DNA from: Oehlia diaphana
Taxonomy: Eukaryota > Glomeromycota > Glomeromycetes > Glomerales > Glomeraceae
Reading direction: 5' to 3'
NCBI GenBank assembly: GCA_003833135.1
Contig: QZLH01000073.1
Span: 24,444 to 41,112 of the forward strand
Length of the DNA: 16,669 nt
In this document: positions 8,906 to 16,406 of the stretch, piece by piece
How positions within the stretch are numbered: position 1 is the first letter of the stretch
How the letters are laid out: every line of letters begins with the position of its first letter
Made by a program: the position numbers and the translations under genes
The notes under the pieces: generated by a model
What the model was told of the DNA's origin: nothing
The model's input: the letters and a program-made list of their open reading frames with translations, nothing else
The model's database searches: none

Positions 8906-11331
8906 ATGTCTATTGATGGTACGCCTATTACCCTTTGGTGTCTTGAATACGGAAGTAGTTCCTTCTCCGTTACCATTGGAAACAATAATTCTATTTTTGA
9001 TCTAAAGAAAGCTATCTTCGAGGAAATTAGTGTACCTGACAACGTAAAAGCTAAAAACCTTAGTTTATGGAGTGTTAATGTTGAGGAAAGTCAGTTGGAG
9101 AGTAACACCCCTGATGGTTTAATGACTGTTGAAAATGAAATAAAAATCGCAACGCAAAAAGTTGGCAACACATTCTATGGAGTTCAAGATAATAACATTC
9201 GAGTTGTCGTTAGAGTTCCTGTTGCCACCGGTGAGTCAATAATTTTTAGTCAACGCGATATAGCATAATTTTTTTCGTCTCCTTTGTCATATTCGCCAAT
9301 AATACCGAATACTTACTTATTCTTGCGTCAAAACCCGCCCAAAAAACACATTCGCGTTAATGTAGATCAACCCGGTGCTGGTAAGTGAATTGTAACAAAT
9401 TAGTCAACGCGACCTGGCTGATTTTTGTTTCATTTTAGTCTTTACTGTGCCACACTTACTAATACTAATCTCGCATAACTTATTTCACAGTTCCAAAAGG
9501 TAATTTTCTAATTTCTTCGTTTCTTACGTTGTTCTTATTCTAACATTCTTACGATATTTCATTATCCTAGATATAACTGCTGAAATAATAAAACAATTAG
9601 TTCAGAGTCCTGGCCAACTTCCTAACAGATCCGATCTAGCAAACTTTCTTAACGAAAATCCTCCAGTAAAAATACCGCTTATCCCTGTTCATTTTTTCCA
9701 ATTTAAAACCGGAGATCTGGATGGCATAACTGAGAAAGAACGAGATATATATTTTATACAAAATGCAGAAGAGGAATGTACATCACTTTATTCAAAACTT
9801 TTAGGACAGTTGATATACCCTCCTTCATTTGGAAAAAATGAAGATTCATATCATGGTCTGTGGGATAGTATTATTAAAAATACGATAGAGATATTTGGAA
9901 AGCAGAATGCTAGTTTACCGACATTGGAATTTGATCGTAATACTAGCAAACGAACCACAACAGGTAACGTTAATTAAATAGTAGCGATTGATTAATATGA
10001 TATATATTAACAAAAAGGTTCATAGGTCGCAATCGCCCAGACATGGTTGTGTTAGTGAGAAATGTTTGTCCTTTCCGAGGGGAAGAAAAGTCCCGGGACG
10101 ATGCAGGAGACCCTTCGAAAGAATTAACCGAAAAATTCAAAGGTTGGAATTATGGAAATGCTCCATACCTCTTTGCATACTATGCTGTTGGAGTTCTTGT
10201 AACTTTCGTTACATTACATAAACCTATAAATAAGTCGAGTAATAAGAGAAAACGAAGTGTTTATTCTGAGCGAATTGCAGAGTTTGATTTGGGACGTTTG
10301 TCTGATAGAATTCGCGTTATGAATTTTCTTCGGAACATCTGTGAGTGCTTTTTTTAACTTTAAAGTTTTCTTATGAAATTCTAATTTATACTATTGTTAT
10401 TTAGGTCGTATATTACCTATTATAGTGAATCTATGCCCTCAAAGAGATTCTCCGGACTTTGAAACGAAGATTCGATCAAATGGAACTGTTATTGAACTTG
10501 GGTATGCGGTTACGAAAAAATTTACAGACGAAGGACAAGTTAATCATCTAAAAGAAATTTATGGAATGTTACAGGTAAGATTAAGATTTTCACCTTTTTT
10601 TAAAGGTATATTCTAACATTTTTATATAGGCAAATAGAGTTATATTTTCCGATAAATTAGAATATTCGTCTAGACATTCAGTTCATTTGGTACCGCGCGG
10701 AGAACAACAAGAACCAAGTGATCTCAAAGGGTTATTGCAAGCGTTAATTTGTATATTAACTTGTTTGAAGGTAGAGTTTGGTATATATGTATTATTATTA
10801 CGTATATATTATTATATTTATAGATTTTGTATGATATTCACAGGGCATGCATTTGAGTAAACCAAAACCGATAATGCACAGGGATGTTCGATGGCCAAAT
10901 ATTATTCGCCATTATGATGAATATCTGAGATTCATTTTAATTGATTTTGACTACGCTACCTTTTCCCCTGCTGATATGCCTTTGGAAGAATTTTCAGAAA
11001 GTGATCACGCTCCTGAAATGCTAACTAAAAAACATAATTTTAAGGTTGATATATGGGGGGTTGGAAATTTAGTTGTTTCATGTAATATTACAGGTATTCC
11101 TCAAGAACTTAAAAGTTTTAGTGCGGATTTGTGTAATAACTCTCCAAGTAAACGACCAACTGCTTCAAATGCTCTCGATCGGGCTAAAGAAATGTTTAGA
11201 AAGGTAATTGTTTGAACCGGTTTATTTCTTGGTTTTTTTTTAGTTTGTTTGTAATACAAGTTTAATAAAGACTAAACTTTCAGTGGTTTACAAATGATGA
11301 TTGGCTGGAAAAGATCGTTGAAACCGCGTAA
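8906..11331 (+). CDS. Crinkler-family effector with nuclease-like middle and kinase-like C-terminus
   Basis: Nine exons are proposed: 8906-9230, 9366-9380, 9491-9499, 9571-9963, 10026-10340, 10405-10574, 10630-10770, 10844-11203 and 11284-11331. All introns are GT-AG, phases match throughout, and the model gives 591 residues with no internal stop. Residues 1-108 match the Crinkler N-terminal ubiquitin-like domain (ITLWCLEYG, then FSVTI, DLKKAI, LSLWSV and IRVVVRVP in the place of the HVLV motif). Residues 249-269 hold a PD at 252-253 and EEK at 267-269, spaced as in PD-(D/E)xK nucleases. The C-terminus has HRD at 468-470 with Asn475, DFD at 490-492 (DFG in most kinases), APE at 512-514 and DIWGVG at 525-530, so the catalytic kinase residues are kept. 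The Gly-rich loop is not obvious. There is no signal peptide; known Crinklers often act in the nucleus. The weakest points are exons 2-3 and the acceptor at 10843. Confidence 0.8.
9231..9490 (+). other. introns 1-2 and 15-bp exon inside an apparent tandem duplication of about 150 bp
   Basis: The end of exon 1 (codons for IRVVVRVPVAT, from 9197, then GTGAGT) is echoed at 9350-9380 by codons for IRVNVDQPGA and then GTAAGT, and TTAGTCAACGCGA stands at both 9246 and 9400. The second exon-like copy has no AG directly upstream, so only its last 15 bases, after the AG at 9364-9365, seem usable. Both this 15-bp exon and its skipping keep the frame, because exon 1 ends in phase 1 and the 9-bp exon starts with two bases. 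Confidence 0.5.
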
Positions 11332-11360
11332 CGCATTTGGGATTACTTTGGAAATCGACT

Positions 11361-11582
11361 TTAATGCTTGGATAATGAAAGAAAAGTAATTTGTATTATA
11401 ATGTAATTAATGGTTGGATAATGAAAGAAAAAAAAAATAATAGTAATTTGTATTATAATGTAATTAATGGTTGGATAATGAAAGAAAAAAAAAATAATAG
11501 TAATTTGTATTATAATGTAATTAATGGTTGGATAATGAAAGAAAAAAAAAATAATAGTAATTTGTATTATAATGTAATTAAT
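11361..11582. repeat. 57-bp tandem repeat downstream of the Crinkler gene
   Basis: Near-identical units start at 11387, 11444, 11501 and 11558. Each begins TAATTTGTATTATAATGTAA and ends with a run of ten A and TAATAG. A partial copy stands just before, at 11361-11386, and the last copy breaks off near 11582. The period is a multiple of three, so a reading frame stays open (YYNVINGWIMKEKKNNSNL), but no start or splice signal ties it to a gene. Copies are almost identical, so the expansion is recent. AATAAA near 11628 could serve as a polyadenylation signal. Confidence 0.85.
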
Positions 11583-11949
11583 TACATCGCTAAATCTAAA
11601 AAAGATTTATTTTCATTCTGTAAATGCAATAAACATATTTAGCAATGCTGAAATTAGTATAATATCGGGATTTATATATGCGTCAAGATTTGTTGTAACG
11701 CGCATGTGATTTTTTTATTCATTGATCAGATAATGTTTCTAACATATTTAGATGTATCGTAGAATAAAGCTTTCAGCGGTATTAGCGAGATGGTAAGGCG
11801 CTCCTACGAAAATAGTAGGCTGATTTGGAGCAAGTTAATGGCACATATTCTGATTGTCATTACGAAAAAATTTCTACAAACCACAGCCGAAAAGTCCTGA
11901 ATGCTTAACCTACTAAGTCTGAAGCAATTGTTTCAACCCAGGAATCTTG
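11583..11949. other. non-coding stretch with a tRNA-like double hairpin
   Basis: I see no gene. At 11784-11819 two hairpins follow each other: AGCG/CGCT around AGATGGTAAGG, like a tRNA D-arm and matching an A-box (TAGCGAGATGG), then CCTAC/GTAGG around a seven-base loop GAAAATA, like an anticodon arm. There is no convincing T-arm or acceptor stem, the loop lacks the usual T at position 33, and there is no base between the two stems. It is not a working tRNA; a decayed tRNA or the head of a tRNA-derived SINE is possible. Confidence 0.3.
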
Positions 11950-12434
11950 ACCTCATATAGGCTGGCTGATTGGTGAAGAGCTAATGTGTTGTGGTATTCT
12001 AGAGAGTCGTTTAAGTACAGCATGGCTAGATAATCTTATGAACAAGCTCATATTCGATTTATACAAGGTTTTGCTCAGGCTGTCCCAAAAAAGTTGGATA
12101 CCAAGGTAAAGGTGGCATGACCTATTTTCTAATCCGATAATCCAATCCATGACCTGGCTTATTTTTGCAACAAGACCTTAAATCGTAGTAATGACAGATC
12201 TGAAGATGTATAACAAAGTCTTCATTGTGTCCATTATGTGAGATGAACCATAAAGAAAATATAGTTGTATGTATAATTATGAAGTTTAATTACCTGGCAC
12301 AGTACGATATCGGAAAATTCTTGCCAAAGAATAGGGGCTGTATAACGTGCAAATCGCATATATATTCGCATGATTTTTTTGATTTGCATTTATTTTTGCG
12401 GTCACGCTATTATCAAAACAATATTCAAGTATGA
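11950..12434 (+). pseudogene. second, strongly decayed copy of the 7086-7948 family
   Basis: The stretch 12090-12255 runs parallel to 7668-7872. Shared words include CCAAGGTAAAGGTGG, then ACCTATT, AATCCATGACC, TATTTT-GCAA and AAGACATT or AAGACCTT, ending in the CPLC cluster (CCATTATG). Frames are broken by stops (for example after KLDTKVKVA) and small deletions. A final piece reads LCPLCEMNHKE, the Cys-x2-Cys-x3-His start of the zinc-like motif. Text upstream from 11960 (GWLIGEELMCCGILESRLS) is open but unrecognised. The copy lies on the same strand on the other side of the Crinkler gene. Confidence 0.5.
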
Positions 12435-12529
12435 ATATTTTTCTTTCAGCTTGGCGCTCTGGCAATCCTTATTTCGCATATGAGATTTAGGGATGTGTAT
12501 GCTAATCCTTCGTCATTTTTATTGATTTG

Positions 12530-14025
12530 CAGGGAGATAACATAATGACGAAATGCAGTGCGTAATTGCTGGTGAAAATCCAGGGAATGTTTTCTCCTGC
12601 GAAATTTACAAATGATATAAAAACCCATCTTTAGCTTTAGCCAGCAAGATAGCTGACCACGAGAGTGATGATAAGTGGGCAGGTATAGAGAATCAAAAGA
12701 GCTCGGTTAATACGGAAGCGACCACTGTTGATGAAATCAATATTGGCCCAATTGGCAACACACAAAGTAGAGAGAAGAGCAGTATTTCGGAATCTGAGAG
12801 ACCCTCTTTTGTTAATCTTAAAAACCTTGGATATAATATCCTCAAAAATCTTGATGATGAAACTGTTGGAGATATTGAGTTCCCAGAACTAGATTCATGT
12901 CCCTCTCAAGGCGTTCTCATACCTCACTTGTGGGCATATTTTTCACAAACTTTGTATTGAAAAAAAACTTTTTCTTGGCACTTCAAGCGCATGTCCTGGC
13001 TGTGGAAAGAATGTGGACATCTTAGATCAAGCTGATGCCCTTAGTATTGTTTCCAATTTGCCAATACCTGATCCCAAAGTGACCTCTCAATCAAGTGGAA
13101 TTTCACCTTTATCCAACTTAATGGAAACGTTTACCCTATCTTCACCACCTATACAGATGGAAGGGATCGAGGGTATAGTAACTCAGCAAGTTAAAAGTGC
13201 TTTGAGATGCGCTAAATATTCTGAAGAGCTTTTTTCATCCTTTCCTCCTCTAGGCTTTCTTCAAATCTCCCCTCAACCTCAAGGTCCTCTGAAACCGCTC
13301 ATATATTTAACCTGCAAGCATATTGTCCATTACAACTGTATTGACAATCCATGAAAGTTGTGTCCTATATGTCCATTAACTGATATGGAAATTGAATATT
13401 TGGAAACTCCAACAGAGCAGAGTTCAAGTACTGCACAGAAAAAACGTTCTAGCGAGTTTGCTTCTGAAAAAGATTCAATGAAGCAGACCAGGAAGCAGAT
13501 TGATCGAAATGATTCCCCTACATTGAAAAAACTAATTATGGAGTTGACTTCTCCTGAGTCCCTAGAAGATGGTCTCTCTCGAGACCCCCTCATCACTTTG
13601 CAGTTGAGTGTCTCTGATATGGATGTAAACTCGCTTGATTTTCTCAATTTATATAATAAGATTGGTACTGCTAAAGACAATCTTCGAAGAACCACTCATG
13701 ATTTGCTTCGATGCTATTATATTTTTGGCCAAGCCACTAAGCAGTTATTCGATCATTTTAGAAAAACTTATAATGAGGATGTATCTAATGCTAAAATTAA
13801 CGATAGAATTATGAATCAGATTTCTGTACAAGATAAGCTTACCAAAACTAACCTTTGAAAAAGAAAGGAAAGAGGTAAAAAAGTTTCAGGCTCTTTAGTA
13901 ATGTTGGTGATATAGAAGCAATAGAACGGTTAAAGTCTTTTAATGCTACTACATACAATCTTAAATCTATCCCCAGATTAGAGATTGGAAAAGATTTGAT
14001 TAAAATCGAAACTATCGAAAATTGA
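12530..14025 (+). pseudogene. RING-like zinc-finger gene of a repetitive family, decayed
   Basis: A single protein text runs through this stretch. The first part (ENPGNVFSCEIYK, then a TGA, then SKIADHESDDKWAG and a Ser/Thr-rich acidic linker) is in one frame to about 12905. It then shifts by one and reads LTCGHIFHKLCIEK and CPGCGKNVD, a Cys-x-His-x2-His-x2-Cys...Cys-x2-Cys cluster. A second cluster, LTCKHIVHYNCI followed by CPICP, comes 110 residues later, interrupted by TGA at 13352. The rest is a basic linker and a helical part (FLNLYNKIGTAKDNLR) to TGA at 13856. After one more frameshift near 13885 a tail LFSNVGDIEAIERLKSFNA ends at TGA 14023. The clusters resemble the second half of RING-H2 fingers, so ubiquitin-ligase-type or protein-binding roles are possible for intact relatives. 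Splice sites before 12530 (CAG at 12450 and 12534) hint at 5' exons. Confidence 0.6.
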
Positions 14026-14945
14026 TAAGAATCGATTTTAAATCAAATATCAAATAAAAATTGAATTTACTTATTGTGACGCAGTATCGTTAATTAATGA
14101 TGAGGCGGATCCCTTAATGTTAGCCAAATTCATAATTCTGGCCACAAATTACGTGACAGAACACAAACTTTTTAAAAAGGAAATTTGTTCATTGATTACA
14201 GTTATTTTGTAATCACATAATACGTGTTTAATTTTCTTATTATTAAAAAAAATCAGTATTTGCGAAATGATTAATCATGATTAATCAATTTTAGAATCAA
14301 TTCTAATAATGGGAATCGATTCCAATCCCTATCCCAAATGATGTCAATTTTCTTATTACTAGATTAAATGAATAAATAGTACTACTGCTACATGTATTTT
14401 GTATAACTCTTAATAATAAAGGGTCCTTTTCAAGACTGGTTACGGCTATTTTTAATTTTTTATTTGTAAAGTAGTGTGATACTAATGTCACAGCTCTAAG
14501 AGCAAAAATCATAAAATTTTTGGTTTTCATTTTATTGTCATAACCCATAACTCTGTTCCAAAACTTTGCCAGATTTTATTGGTTTAGCTGTGACATTAAT
14601 GTCACATTTCTCCCAATAAGATTTCTAGTAAAAATTCACATGACTAAATTAGCTGATCATCTCAAACATATGCATTTTATTTGTAATCATTTTCAGGCTA
14701 TTCGGTTAAAAAAAAAATCCAAAATCTGATTGGCCGGTCATTCCAATTGAATTTGGATTTACTAGTGTATAGTTTCACTAAATCAGCTACAAATCAATAA
14801 AACTGCTATAATCCATTAAAACTGTTTAACTAGCAAATCCGTATAAATTTGAATCTGATATTTATTAGAGTATAATATTGCTAAATCAGCCAAAATCACT
14901 AAAAATACTATAAATTAATAAAATCAGTATATTTTGCTTAAAGCT
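14026..14945. other. non-coding stretch with palindromes and dispersed repeat pieces
   Basis: There is no gene. It contains a perfect 20-bp palindrome made of TGATTAATCA twice (14268-14287), the palindrome GGAATCGATTCC (14312-14323), the perfect 18-bp palindrome TGTGACATTAATGTCACA (14589-14606) and a decayed form of the latter at 14475-14492. From about 14770 the words CTAAATCAGC and AAATCAATAAAACT or close variants come twice, about 105 bp apart. AGTGTATAG at 14764 recalls CAGTGTATAC at 6990. Together these look like remnants of small non-autonomous elements. Confidence 0.45.
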
Positions 14946-14953
14946 TCGAGCAG

Positions 14954-15095
14954 ATTAGGTCAGGTCAGGTTATCTGATTAACCTGAACTGAAATTTTTTT
15001 TCAGATCAGATCGGGTTGGATAAACCATTCTGACCTGATCTGACTCATTTGACCTAAAAGTATTTGGGTCACTTCAGGTAACTCAGGATACCCAA
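14954..15095. repeat. left GGTCAGGTCAGGT flank of the hairpin array
   Basis: TTAGGTCAGGTCAGGTTA is followed by a hairpin with CAGGTTA at 14966-14972 and TAACCTG at 14979-14985. A larger one has CAGATCAG near 15002 and CTGATCTG near 15036. The word ATTTGACCTA at about 15047 ends this part. The same AGGTCAGGTCAGGT and TTTGACCTA words occur on the other side of the array, at 16308-16395. Confidence 0.6.
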
Positions 15096-15149
15096 AATTT
15101 TATTATTAAATATTATAAAAAAACGTTTTGTAACATTTTTTACTTTTTA

Positions 15150-16300
15150 TTTTTATATATAAAATGCTGAAACTATTTGTTTTGGCATTTTTTCTTTTGA
15201 TTTTACATGTAAAAATGCTGAAACTGATAGTTTCAGCATTTTTTTTCAATTTTATATGTAAAAATGCCGGAATCATTAGTTCCAGCATTTTTCTTTTTGA
15301 TTTTTATATGTAAAAATGCTGAAACTGATAATTTCTTTCAATTATACATGTAAAAATACCAAAACTACTTGTTTTGGCATTTTTCCTTTTGATTTTACAT
15401 GTAAAAATGCCAAAACTGATAATTTCAGTATTTTTTTTGATTTTACATGTAAAAACACTGGAATCATTAGTTCTGGCATTTTTCTTTTTGATTTTACACG
15501 TAAAAATACTAAAACTGATAGTTTCAGCATTTTTTTCGATTTTACATGTAAAAGCGCTGGAATCATTAGTTCTGGTATTTTTCTTTTGATTTTACATGTC
15601 AAAATACCGAAACTATTTGTTTCAGCATTTTCCTTTTGATTTTACATGTAAAAATGCTGAAATTGATAGTTTCAGCATTTTTTTTTCAATTTTACATGTA
15701 AAAATGCCAGAATTATTAGTTCTGGCATTTTTCTTTTTGATTTTACATGTAAAAATGCTGAATCTGATAATTTTGGCATTTTTTTTTGATTTTACACGTA
15801 AAAGTGCCAGAATCGTTAGTTCTGGCATTTTTCTTTTGATTTTACATGTAAAAACGCTAAAACTATCAGTTTTGGCATTTTTTTTCGATTTTATATGTAA
15901 AAATGCTGGAATCATTAGTTCCAGCATTTTCTTTTTGATTTTACATGTAAAAATGCCAAAACTGATAATTTCAGCATTTTTTTTCAATTTTACATGTAAA
16001 AATGCCGGAATCATTAGTTCTGGCATTTTTTTTTTGATTTTACATGTAAAAACGCTGGAATCATTAGTTCTGGTATTTTTTTTTGATTTTACACGTAAAA
16101 ATGCTGAAACTATTCACGTAAAAATGCCAAAATTGATAGTTTTGGCGTTCTTTCGATTTTACATATAAAAGTGCCAGAATCATTAGTTCCAGCATTTTTC
16201 TTTTAATTTTACATGTAAAAATGCGAAACTGATAGTTTCAGCATTTTTTTTCAATTTTACATGTAAAAACGCCAGAATCATTATAAGTTTTGGCGTTATT
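15150..16300. repeat. array of about 24 double-hairpin units, about 48 bp each
   Basis: Every unit begins with TTTTACATGTAAAA or a one-base variant, itself a 14-bp palindrome. A stem-loop of about 25 bases and a T-rich link ending TTTTGA or TTTCAA follow. Two stem-loop classes largely alternate: one with loop TGATA or similar (as at 15215-15239, stem ATGCTGAAAC/GTTTCAGCAT) and one with loop TCATTAG (as at 15903-15927, stem ATGCTGGAA/TTCCAGCAT). Stem sequences differ between units but pairing is mostly kept. Because units are nearly self-complementary, repetitive reading frames open on both strands; these are artefacts. Two units near 15345 and 16110 are partly deleted. Function unknown; it could be a satellite, a source of structured RNA or a protein-binding array. 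Confidence 0.9.
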
Positions 16301-16305
16301 TAATT

Positions 16306-16395
16306 TATTTGACCTAGATATATGTCAGATCAATAGGTCAGGTCAGGTACCGACCAGAACTGACCTAACCTATGTCAGGTTTAGGGTTGCAGACA
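16306..16395. repeat. right GGTCAGGTCAGGT flank of the hairpin array
   Basis: ATTTGACCTAGATATATG opens this stretch, followed by ATAGGTCAGGTCAGGTAC at about 16339-16356 and then inverted words (CTGACCTAACCT, then GTCAGGTTTAG). It mirrors the left flank in content and partly in order, so array and flanks probably form one composite repeat of about 1.4 kb. Confidence 0.55.
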
Positions 16396-16406
16396 TTTCT
16401 TTTACC

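Noticed and set aside
9231..9268. Crinkler protein ending at TAA 9266-9268
   Set aside because: A clear GTGAGT donor stands at 9231, and coding exons with matching phase continue for 2 kb to the kinase-like domain.
11391..11642. Protein-coding gene over the 57-bp repeat
   Set aside because: The open frame follows from a period divisible by three. There is no upstream exon in phase, and the Crinkler gene stops at 11331 in another frame.
11784..11819. Functional tRNA gene
   Set aside because: No T-arm, no acceptor stem, no T at position 33 and no base between D-arm and anticodon arm.
13330..13695. Antisense ORF of 121 codons
   Set aside because: It is the shadow of the RING-like pseudogene on the + strand, which carries the Cys/His clusters.
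15316..16168. Long reading frames on both strands in the hairpin array
   Set aside because: They consist of the repeat read in different frames (repeating LILHVK or FDFTCK text). The units are self-complementary, so both strands open equally. No start context or neighbour supports coding.
15150..16300. CRISPR array
   Set aside because: Unit length and regular spacing are suggestive, but there are no unique spacers: the whole unit repeats with small changes, and the host is eukaryotic.
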